The position numbers and the translations under genes were made by a program. 6,677 nt of DNA from Clostridia bacterium (GTDB taxonomy: Bacteria > Bacillota > Clostridia > Oscillospirales > Ruminococcaceae), in assembly GCA_003246805.1 (NCBI GenBank), contig QKDG01000140.1, forward strand, positions 1-6,677, given 5' to 3'. The notes under the pieces are model-generated. The model saw nothing but the letters and a program-made list of their open reading frames with translations. It was not told the origin of the DNA and did not search any database. Positions 1 to 4,886 of the stretch are shown piece by piece. Positions within the stretch are counted from its first letter, which is position 1. Each line of letters opens with the position of its first letter.

Positions 1-408
1 GCCGTCGCGTGGGTTCCCGGCGCTGCCAGGATTAAGATAATGAACACCGTCAGCATATTTGTAATATCTTTCGTGTGTATGCCCAAAAAGAACAATATCT
101 GCCCCTGCTCCCCTTGCAAGCTCAGAAAGCCCTTGTGGATGATATTTCACGTTGTGAGTATGACCGTGAAGATAAACTATTTTTTTGCCCATTGCGTGAA
201 CTTCCCCTACAACAGGGGCCATTGATGCAAAATCGCAGTTTCCCGCAACTGAAAGCACCTTAAAATAAGGGTACACAAGTTTTATATCATCAAGCTCCCG
301 CTCTCCATCCCCCAAAAAAATAAAAAAGTCTGCATTTTCATGACGTTTAAAAATTGTATATAAAGCATCAAGCTTTCGATGCGTGTCTGAAATTACAATT
401 ATTCTCAA
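1..408 (-). CDS. YfcE/YsnB-family metallophosphoesterase (3' end cut by window edge)
   Basis: Reading leftward from 408 gives 136 residues that run off the window without a stop. All hallmarks of the calcineurin-like YfcE/MJ0936 phosphodiesterase family are present in order: SDTH (D8, H10), GD (D34), GNCD (N57), HGHTH (H81, H83), GHTH (H110, H112) and NPGS (127-130). These residues bind the two catalytic metals. The family hydrolyses phosphodiester bonds in the cytosol, but the natural substrate is often unknown and cannot be told here. Family members are about 155-180 aa, so some 20-45 residues are probably missing. The start is a TTG at 408: an in-frame TAG lies five codons upstream, MRIIVISDTH matches the usual N-terminus, and GGATGG on the minus strand lies just upstream as a ribosome binding site. 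An ATG at about 420 is in another frame and stops at once. It is transcribed divergently from the gene at 492. Confidence 0.88.
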   Translation of the reverse strand, partial: MRIIVISDTHRKLDALYTIFKRHENADFFIFLGDGERELDDIKLVYPYFKVLSVAGNCDFASMAPVVGEVHAMGKKIVYLHGHTHNVKYHPQGLSELARGAGADIVLFGHTHERYYKYADGVHYLNPGSAGNPRDG

Positions 409-435
409 GCGTGTACCATCCTAACATTCTATTTT

Positions 436-464
436 TTGAAATTATAACATAATATTTTATTAAT
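436..464 (+). promoter_or_regulatory. Weak candidate sigma-A promoter for the three-gene cluster
   Basis: TTGAAA (436-441) is followed at 16-17 nt by TATTAA/ATTAAT (458-464). The -10 match is only 4 of 6 bases. The site lies on top of the better minus-strand promoter, so the two directions could compete for RNA polymerase. I see no clear sporulation-sigma consensus here. Confidence 0.25.
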
Positions 465-469
465 TACAA
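441..469 (-). promoter_or_regulatory. Predicted sigma-A promoter for the metallophosphoesterase gene
   Basis: On the minus strand there is a TTGTAA -35 (464-469), a 17-nt spacer and a perfect TATAAT -10 (441-446), preceded by TG one base upstream (extended -10). Transcription would begin near 434, giving a leader of about 26 nt before the TTG start at 408. Spacing and match are good, but this is pattern recognition only. Confidence 0.55.
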
Positions 470-491
470 TATTTTAAAAGGAGGCTATATT

Positions 492-719
492 ATGAATTTA
501 AGCCCTAAAAATCTCGACGCACTTCTTGCACTTGTAAGCAAGAAAATAGGCACAACACCAGAGGAGTTGAAAAGCAATCTTCAAAAAGGCGATTTAAGCC
601 AATTGACAAAAGGAATGTCAGAAGAAGAAAAGGAAAAGCTAAACAAGACACTTGCAGATAAAGAGTTGACAAAAAAAGTTGTTTCTTCATTTGAAGTTGA
701 AAACGAAAAAGGTAAATAA
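492..719 (+). CDS. Small helical protein of unknown function (75 aa)
   Basis: I do not recognise a named family. The 75 residues are highly charged and predicted helical, with no signal peptide, no membrane segment and no cysteine. The N-terminal part (about 4-30) is an amphipathic stretch with KKIGTTPEELK, and a Glu/Lys-rich stretch (about 43-60, MSEEEKEKLNKTLADKE) follows. The general look, short helices separated by G/T/P and N-capping residues, resembles small conserved helical proteins seen in Clostridia; that resemblance is from memory and not tested. The ATG at 492 is preceded by AAGGAGG with 7-nt spacing, an excellent ribosome binding site. It is the first gene of a rightward cluster; the next gene begins 45 nt downstream with no terminator between. 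The protein probably acts in the cytosol, perhaps as a binding partner for the following products. Confidence 0.8.
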   Translation: MNLSPKNLDALLALVSKKIGTTPEELKSNLQKGDLSQLTKGMSEEEKEKLNKTLADKELTKKVVSSFEVENEKGK

Positions 720-764
720 TAAAACTTATAAAATTACTTAATTGCTTGCAGAGGGGGTTGTGAA

Positions 765-1169
765 ATGGATGAGCTGATGAGCAAAATTTCAGATATTCTT
801 AATAATAAGGAAAGCATGGAGCAGATACAAAAAATCGCTGACATGCTTGGAGCTGATAGCCAGGATAGCTCTCCTGAGCAGTCATCTGTTTTGAACGCCT
901 CTAAAAGCAAGAATACTGAAACTTCGGAAAAAGCGAATTCTGATGGATTGAATCTTGATATAAACAAAATAATGAAAATTCAGCAGATATTCAGCAAAGC
1001 CAATAAAAATGATTATAATACAGATTTTTTATATGCCCTCAAGCCCTTGCTGAAAGAAGAAAACAAGCAAAAAATTGACAAAATAAATAAAATTTTCAAG
1101 CTGCTGGCTTTATGGCCACTAATTAAAGAGAGTGGACTGTTAGGGGGCGATTTGTTTGACATCATATAG
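765..1169 (+). CDS. Hypothetical protein with helical ends and disordered middle (134 aa)
   Basis: I do not recognise a named family. Residues 1-30 form an amphipathic helix-like segment (MDELMSKISDILNN...). Residues about 32-60 are Ser/Asp/Glu/Lys-rich and probably disordered. Residues about 62-134 are helical again, with a conserved-looking ALKPLLKEENKQKIDK stretch and a hydrophobic end (IFKLLALWPLIKESGLLGG). There is no signal peptide and no full membrane span. From memory, clostridial proteins of unknown function carry a similar alternation of an ALKPxL motif and a KLLxLxPLIKESGLL tail, but this was not checked. The ATG at 765 is preceded by GAGGGGG (751-757) at 7-nt spacing. The last 14 nt overlap the next gene, so translation of the two is probably coupled, which points to a shared function or complex. 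Confidence 0.8.
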   Translation: MDELMSKISDILNNKESMEQIQKIADMLGADSQDSSPEQSSVLNASKSKNTETSEKANSDGLNLDINKIMKIQQIFSKANKNDYNTDFLYALKPLLKEENKQKIDKINKIFKLLALWPLIKESGLLGGDLFDII

Positions 1170-1782
1170 CAGGGAGCAGTTTGAAACAATGCAGCAGGAG
1201 GCTCTCAGGCGTGTCAGGGAAATGCAGCGACGTGCAAACGCTTATGTTGATAATAATCAAGAAGAAGAAAAAAAGCCTCATCATAATGAAAAAGCAAATC
1301 ACAAAGCTTTACAAGAAAACAAGCAGCAAAATCAACAGCAAAATCATAATTCGAGTAACGGCACCAGCCAAAATAATAGCCAGCACAGCCATGCGAATAA
1401 TCACCAAAATAATCAGAGCAATAACAGTAATGTTAAAAACAGCAATACGTCAAAAGAGGCTAATAATTCTTCACACACGCAGAGCAATAAAAACAGCCAC
1501 GCAAGCAATAATACAAGCAATCATAATAGAAATAATTCCTCTAATCCTTTTGCACAGCTTTTTGGCTCAAATCTTGGTGGCTTTAACAGAGCAAAAGAAT
1601 ACAACGATAAAAAAGTGAATGAGGATAATATAGTAGGTGAAATTACAGGAAGCATCTCAAAAGCCTTTAAAGATTTCAATCTTGACGAAGATAAAATGCT
1701 GATACTTTTGCTGATATATATCCTTTATAAAAATGGAGCGGACGTCAAGCTTATACTTGCACTTGCATATCTGATAATTTAA
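1156..1782 (+). CDS. Asn/His-rich low-complexity protein with hydrophobic C-terminus (208 aa)
   Basis: Function unknown. Three parts are visible. Residues 1-30 are an Arg/Glu/Gln-rich helix (SREQFETMQQEALRRVREMQ). Residues 41-130 are a low-complexity stretch with 29 Asn and 10 His among 90 residues plus many Ser and Gln, certainly disordered and prion-like in composition. Residues 130-208 return to ordinary composition and end in two hydrophobic helices (about 178-191 and 196-208) separated by YKNGAD; the chain ends in hydrophobic residues. The hydrophobic end could be a protein or membrane docking element. The start is TTG at 1156, preceded by a GGGGG run (1143-1147) at 8-nt spacing, and overlaps the previous stop by 14 nt. 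An alternative ATG at 1189 would lose the first 11 residues and is less well placed behind a ribosome binding site. His/Asn-rich tails occur in some spore-surface proteins, but nothing here proves a sporulation role. Confidence 0.8.
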   Translation: MTSYSREQFETMQQEALRRVREMQRRANAYVDNNQEEEKKPHHNEKANHKALQENKQQNQQQNHNSSNGTSQNNSQHSHANNHQNNQSNNSNVKNSNTSKEANNSSHTQSNKNSHASNNTSNHNRNNSSNPFAQLFGSNLGGFNRAKEYNDKKVNEDNIVGEITGSISKAFKDFNLDEDKMLILLLIYILYKNGADVKLILALAYLII

Positions 1783-1786
1783 ATTA

Positions 1787-1812
1787 AAAAGCCTGCTAAA
1801 AAGCAGGCTTTT
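1787..1812. terminator. Bidirectional intrinsic terminator between convergent genes
   Basis: An 11-bp perfect stem, AAAAGCCTGCT (1787-1797) with AGCAGGCTTTT (1802-1812), closes on an AAAA loop. The A/T ends give a U-tract on either strand. It lies 4 nt after the stop of the 208-aa gene and 12 nt after the end of the convergent ABC ATPase gene, so it can serve both. Confidence 0.9.
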
Positions 1813-1824
1813 AGTTGTATTAAA

Positions 1825-2949
1825 TTAGTTAATAATTGTCTTTTCAGTTTCCTTGTCAAACAAGTGGATTCTGTTTGGATCGATAGCAACAGCTAATTCC
1901 TGCTGAGGGCGAGCGGTAGAACGTGGTGAAACTCTTGCAGTAAGAGGAATACCATCACAGTTCAGATATAAATAGGTTTCAGCACCCATAAGCTCTGTAA
2001 CTTCAACCAAACATTTTATGATACCTGTTTTTGCATTTGAAAGGAACATATCTTCATCATGAATAGATTCAGGACGAATACCAAGTATAACCTCCTGGTC
2101 AATATAATTTTCAAGAGTTTCCTTGTCAACTTTGCTTTCAGGAATTTCAACAGTAAACTTATTTTCATCAGCACCGAATTCAACAATGTATTTCGCATCA
2201 TTTTTGCGTAGAACAGAGTCAATAAAGTTCATTTGAGGTGAACCAATGAAACCAGCAACGAATTGATTAACAGGGTTCTGATATAGATTTGTAGGGGAAT
2301 CGATTTGCTGAATGTAACCATCCTTCATAACGCAAATTCTGTCACCCATTGTCATAGCTTCCGTCTGGTCGTGAGTAACATAGATAAATGTAGTTCCAAG
2401 CCTTTTGTGAAGCTTAGCAATCTCTGTTCTCATCTGTGCACGTAGCTTAGCATCAAGGTTTGATAGAGGTTCGTCAAGCAGGAATACTTGTGGCTCACGA
2501 ACGATAGCACGGCCCAAAGCAACACGCTGTCTCTGTCCGCCTGATAGTGCCTTTGGCTTTCTGTCAAGAAGATGAGATATATCAAGGATTCTTGCAGCTT
2601 CTTCAACCTTACGTGTGATTTCAGCCTTAGGAACTTTTCTTAGCTTTAAACCAAAAGCCATGTTCTCAAAAACTGTCATATGAGGATACAAAGCATAGTT
2701 CTGGAAAACCATTGCTATGTCACGGTCCTTAGGTGCTACATCGTTAACTAATCTGTCACCAATGAGTAACTCACCCTCAGAAATTTCTTCAAGTCCTGCA
2801 ATCATTCTTAAAGTTGTTGATTTACCACAGCCTGATGGTCCAACTAAAATAATAAATTCTTTATCCTCAATTTCCATATTGAAATCGGATACAGCGATTA
2901 CGCCTCCGGGATATTTTTTGTAGATGTTTTTTAATGATACACTAGCCAT
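1825..2949 (-). CDS. ugpC: Sugar ABC transporter ATP-binding protein, MsmX/MsmK/UgpC type
   Basis: This is the ATPase subunit of carbohydrate ABC importers (CUT1 class), acting as a dimer on the cytoplasmic face of a permease pair. Of 374 residues, 1-235 are the nucleotide-binding domain: Walker A GPSGCGKST (37-45), Q-loop Q83, signature LSGGQ (135-139), Walker B VFLLDE (155-160), D-loop SNLDA (163-167) and switch histidine H193. The C-terminal 235-374 is the MalK-like regulatory OB/TOBE region, including GIRPES (290-295). Length is typical. The ATG at 2949 has AGGAGGC (2957-2963) at 7-nt spacing. No permease or solute-binding gene is adjacent. In Firmicutes such orphan ATPases (MsmX in Bacillus, MsmK in streptococci) energise several sugar importers at once, so the same shared role is likely here; the exact sugars cannot be read from the sequence. 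The symbol follows the common database name for this family and does not imply glycerol-3-phosphate specificity. Confidence 0.95.
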   Translation of the reverse strand: MASVSLKNIYKKYPGGVIAVSDFNMEIEDKEFIILVGPSGCGKSTTLRMIAGLEEISEGELLIGDRLVNDVAPKDRDIAMVFQNYALYPHMTVFENMAFGLKLRKVPKAEITRKVEEAARILDISHLLDRKPKALSGGQRQRVALGRAIVREPQVFLLDEPLSNLDAKLRAQMRTEIAKLHKRLGTTFIYVTHDQTEAMTMGDRICVMKDGYIQQIDSPTNLYQNPVNQFVAGFIGSPQMNFIDSVLRKNDAKYIVEFGADENKFTVEIPESKVDKETLENYIDQEVILGIRPESIHDEDMFLSNAKTGIIKCLVEVTELMGAETYLYLNCDGIPLTARVSPRSTARPQQELAVAIDPNRIHLFDKETEKTIIN

Positions 2950-2998
2950 TTAAAATGCCTCCTGATTCTTTATTTTTATATATAATAACCTTAACTAT

Positions 2999-3028
2999 AT
3001 AATAGCAAATCTATGGCATATAATTCAA
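2999..3028 (-). promoter_or_regulatory. Predicted sigma-A promoter for the ABC ATPase gene
   Basis: On the minus strand there is a TTGAAT -35 (3023-3028), an 18-nt spacer and a TATTAT -10 (2999-3004). The start codon at 2949 would follow a leader of about 40 nt. This suggests the ATPase gene is transcribed on its own as well as by any readthrough from rsuA, which has no strong terminator in the 143-nt gap; a 6-bp TAAACT/AGTTTA inverted repeat near 3043-3064 is too weak to call. Confidence 0.45.
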
Positions 3029-3092
3029 GTATGTTTTTAACTAAACTTTTAAAAACCAGTTTATTAAAAATGACGAAAATTTTACGGCAAAA

Positions 3093-3980
3093 TCAATCGG
3101 CATCACATATTTGTAGAAGTTTTTCAACATTTTTGTGCATTATTTCCAAGCACTCGCCAAGAGCCAGATTTTTGTCGAGTTCAAGCCCACCAATCTGAAT
3201 TCGTTTTAAAAAAACAACTTTATTACCAAGTGCTTCAAACATTTTTTTCACCTGATGGAACATTCCTTCATGAAGAACAACATAACAGCTACTAAGGGTT
3301 TCTCCCTTAAAAAATTCAGCAGGCAGGCATTGTTCGCCGGTAATCAGGCGGATACCTTCACTAAATCTGCTTGAATAATTATCATTATAATTATCTTGCA
3401 GCTCAACATAATATTTTTTGGGAACATGGCTTTTAGGCGCAAGCATTTTGTGAGCAAGCTCTCCGTCATCTGTTATAAGAACAAACCCTTCTGTATCTTT
3501 ATCGAGCCTGCCGGCCGGAAACAAGCCTTTTCGTTGCAGATGCTCAGGAACAAGGGACAGCACAGTGGGGGATAGTCCATCTCTTGTTGAGCAGACTACC
3601 CCCTGCGGTTTATTCAGCATAATATAGATATGCTTTTTGTAGCTGATTTCCTCACCGTTTAGAGTTATCAAATCGATTTCCGGATGAATTTTAATATCGG
3701 CACATCTGATAACAACACCGTTTACAGAAACAAGCCCACGTTTAAGCAAGGCTTTGACATCGCTGCGAGATAAATCATTCTTCTGGCTTGAAATGAATTT
3801 ATCAAGCCTAATTTGTTGCTTTTGTGGTAAAGAAGAAATCTGAGGCGTTGTCGGTGTTATCGGGGGCAGATGTCTGTGCTGGAGATTCTGTTGATTCCAT
3901 TGTGTCGGCTGCGCTTGAGTCGGCAGCTGAGGAATTGTCGCTTCCTTCTGAATTGCTTTCTGCTTCTGAGGTTGCTTCAC
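3093..3980 (-). CDS. rsuA: 16S rRNA pseudouridine(516) synthase RsuA; start uncertain (GTG 3980 or ATT 3812)
   Basis: It converts a uridine of 16S rRNA (U516 in E. coli) to pseudouridine during small-subunit assembly. The enzyme proper begins at residue 57 of the longest frame: S4 RNA-binding domain (57-112, IRLDKFISSQ...), then the catalytic domain with MLNKPQGVVCST, GRLDKDTEG (catalytic D160), EGMFHQVKKM and RIQIGGLELD. MRLDKFIAQQ and YFMLNKPQGYVCST in E. coli RsuA, recalled from memory, align closely and place its Met opposite the ATT codon at 3812. From 3812 the product is 239 aa, the usual family length. The coordinates given use the only conventional start upstream of the S4 domain, GTG at 3980, with AAAGGA 10 nt before it; that adds a 56-residue Gln/Pro-rich extension read from within the DUF4830 gene. 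No ATG, GTG or TTG lies in frame between 3980 and 3812. The family call is firm; the start is not. Confidence 0.92.
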   Translation of the reverse strand: MKQPQKQKAIQKEATIPQLPTQAQPTQWNQQNLQHRHLPPITPTTPQISSLPQKQQIRLDKFISSQKNDLSRSDVKALLKRGLVSVNGVVIRCADIKIHPEIDLITLNGEEISYKKHIYIMLNKPQGVVCSTRDGLSPTVLSLVPEHLQRKGLFPAGRLDKDTEGFVLITDDGELAHKMLAPKSHVPKKYYVELQDNYNDNYSSRFSEGIRLITGEQCLPAEFFKGETLSSCYVVLHEGMFHQVKKMFEALGNKVVFLKRIQIGGLELDKNLALGECLEIMHKNVEKLLQICDAD

Positions 3981-4458
3981 TATTATTCATTCCTTTATTA
4001 TTGATTGGCATCAAGCCTTGCATAAATCCGTCCTTTTGAGTTGAGCAAACGTCTCCGCCTATTAAAACGCCATCACATACAATAAGATGTGCGGCAATAT
4101 ATTCAGGCACCTCAGGATAATTATACACGTCATAGGTATAAACTTCAACAGTTTTTCCTTTATGCTTTGATAAATCAAAGCCTTGTTCCTTTTGCAGCTT
4201 GTTGTACAATTCAAATACGTCATTGAATTCAGAAGGGATTTTAATAACCTTGCAGTCTGTCTCCGTATCTGAAACATCCCAGCCTAAACCGGTAAGAAAA
4301 GCAACTCTTTCCTCATTGTTTGTAAGCTTGTATTTGTTTCCAATCCCTTTTCCTCCCCAGTTTACAGCCCATACAGCAATAAGTATTACAACAGCGATGA
4401 GAATAACAATCAGGGCAATCGGATTTGGTTTTTTTAATTTCACTGTTTTTACAAACAT
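3808..4458 (-). CDS. DUF4830-like single-pass membrane-anchored protein (216 aa)
   Basis: Residues 1-12 are Lys-rich and cytoplasmic; 13-33 form one membrane helix (IALIVILIAVVILIAVW), so the rest should lie outside the membrane. Residues about 48-150 carry the pattern I associate with DUF4830: RVAFLTGLGWDVS, IPSEFNDVFELYNKLQKEQGFDLS, a YTYDVYNYP stretch and VLIGGDVCS. Its molecular function is unknown. Residues 155-216 are a Ser/Ala/Glu/Thr/Asp-rich disordered tail with an SSAAD repeat. The ATG at 4458 has GAGGG (4464-4468) at 5-nt spacing. Its 3' end overlaps the longest rsuA frame by 173 nt, or by a single base if rsuA starts at ATT 3812, so the two are almost certainly cotranscribed. A possible but poor promoter lies upstream (TTGTCA at 4515-4520 with TATAAA at 4489-4494, spacing too long). 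Family assignment is from memory of the motif pattern. Confidence 0.85.
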   Translation of the reverse strand: MFVKTVKLKKPNPIALIVILIAVVILIAVWAVNWGGKGIGNKYKLTNNEERVAFLTGLGWDVSDTETDCKVIKIPSEFNDVFELYNKLQKEQGFDLSKHKGKTVEVYTYDVYNYPEVPEYIAAHLIVCDGVLIGGDVCSTQKDGFMQGLMPINNKGMNNSEATSEAESNSEGSDNSSAADSSAADTMESTESPAQTSAPDNTDNASDFFFTTKATN

Positions 4459-4565
4459 ATTATCCCTCTTTCCTCACAATATATTTCATTTATATGAGGT
4501 AAGGGACATATTAATGACAAGCAGAAATCGCATTTGAATATAAAATTTTCATTTTTGTGTTTAAA

Positions 4566-4594
4566 AAGCAAAAACGTATTATTCATAGAATACA
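4566..4594 (+). repeat. 29-nt direct repeat, copy 1
   Basis: This copy matches 4711-4739 at 28 of 29 positions; the single difference is G at 4588 against A at 4733. The core reads AAGCAAAAACGTATTATTC and the end is a small imperfect hairpin, GTATT pairing with AATAC, in which the substitution falls in the loop. Copies start 145 nt apart. Confidence 0.85.
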
Positions 4595-4620
4595 TTACAG
4601 AGCGCCAAAAAACTATGATT

Positions 4621-4675
4621 TTTATGCGAAGGGGTGTGGTGGCGACCGCAAAGCCCCCACAAATACGTGCATAAA
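4621..4675 (+). ncRNA. GC-rich two-tier hairpin, possible structured RNA
   Basis: An outer 7-bp stem TTTATGC (4621-4627) with GCATAAA (4669-4675) encloses an inner 9-position stem TGTGGTGGC (4635-4643) with GCCCCCACA (4653-4661), which has one T/C mismatch and the loop GACCGCAAA. A competing small hairpin GGT-GGCG-ACC (4639-4648) is also possible. The GC content contrasts sharply with the flanks. There is no U-tract after it, so it is not a simple terminator. Neither the transcribed strand nor a known RNA family can be assigned. Confidence 0.35.
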
Positions 4676-4687
4676 TTTATAATATTG

Positions 4688-4712
4688 TTGTAGAAAAGCA
4701 CTTTTTCTACAA
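4688..4712. other. Perfect 10-bp AT-rich inverted repeat
   Basis: TTGTAGAAAA (4688-4697) pairs perfectly with TTTTCTACAA (4703-4712) around the loop GCACT. The right arm runs directly into the second 29-nt repeat copy, sharing its first two bases. It could be an RNA hairpin, a weak terminator (T-run inside the arm) or part of a repeat element. Confidence 0.6.
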
Positions 4713-4739
4713 GCAAAAACGTATTATTCATAAAATACA
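4711..4739 (+). repeat. 29-nt direct repeat, copy 2
   Basis: This is the second copy of the repeat at 4566-4594 (28 of 29 identical). The GTATT/AATAC pairing is kept, and the copy is followed by TATTTTTT (4741-4748), so this weak hairpin plus T-run could end a plus-strand transcript. The 116 nt between copies are not similar to other parts of the window. Confidence 0.85.
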
Positions 4740-4796
4740 ATATTTTTTAAAGCAACAACAGCACAGGCACGACAATTCTTTTTGATATATTATTAC

Positions 4797-4825
4797 TTGA
4801 CATATTGCTGTATTTGCCTTATTAT
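4797..4825 (+). promoter_or_regulatory. Predicted sigma-A promoter of glyS
   Basis: A perfect TTGACA -35 (4797-4802), a 17-nt spacer and TATTAT -10 (4820-4825) are present. The start of transcription is expected near 4832, giving a leader of about 55 nt. It excludes the long upstream extension of the glyS reading frame, which would start before the -35 box. Confidence 0.75.
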
Positions 4826-4837
4826 ATTAATAATAGT

Positions 4838-4862
4838 AAGGTCACGCATAGCGTGCCTTTTT
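4838..4862 (+). terminator. Terminator-like hairpin inside the glyS leader
   Basis: AAGGTCACGC (4838-4847) pairs with GCGTGCCTT (4851-4859) around the loop ATA, with one bulged T (4842), and is followed by a T5 tract (4858-4862). It lies between the predicted transcription start (about 4832) and the ribosome binding site AAGGTGG (4872-4878). It could attenuate glyS, end transcripts coming from the upstream repeat region, or simply protect the mRNA 5' end. No T-box motif accompanies it. Confidence 0.6.
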
Positions 4863-4886
4863 AATTTTATTAAGGTGGTATTAACA

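Larger units (their letters stand above)
4459..4886. other. 428-nt gene-free region between divergent DUF4830/rsuA and glyS units
   Basis: No convincing gene lies here on either strand. In order the region holds the minus-strand leader of the DUF4830 gene, a 29-nt repeat copy, a GC-rich hairpin in otherwise AT-rich DNA, an AT-rich hairpin abutting a second repeat copy, the glyS promoter, a terminator-like hairpin and the glyS ribosome binding site. Each is listed separately. The intergenic length and ordered structure suggest a noncoding RNA or a small non-coding mobile or repeat element, but neither is proven. Confidence 0.6.

Noticed and set aside
2016..2923. Reading frames opposite or out of frame within the ABC ATPase gene, and similar ones within glyS, the 208-aa gene and the phosphoesterase
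   Set aside because: They lack ribosome binding sites and family-like composition, and are shadows of well-supported genes.
3808..4458. DUF4830-RsuA fusion by +1 frameshift near the TAG
   Set aside because: It would place an rRNA-modifying enzyme outside the membrane, and no convincing +1 shift signal is seen.
4630..4660. T-box-like sequence GGTGGCGACCGC before glyS
   Set aside because: It resembles the T-box core (TGGNACCGC) but has an extra base, has no matching stem I or specifier loop upstream, is followed by no terminator, and lies upstream of the predicted glyS promoter.
4624..4674. 16-codon ORF (ATG to TAA) inside the GC-rich hairpin
   Set aside because: No ribosome binding site precedes it, and its start and stop fall in the two arms of the outer stem, which is adequately explained by the inverted repeat.
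4566..4739. CRISPR-like repeat pair
   Set aside because: Only two repeats with a 116-nt interval, far beyond spacer length, and no cas genes in view.
4782..4886. Longer glyS reading frame adding 35 hydrophobic residues
   Set aside because: It would start before the -35 box at 4797, has no ribosome binding site, and does not resemble the GlyRS N-terminus. ATG 4887 has a proper site.
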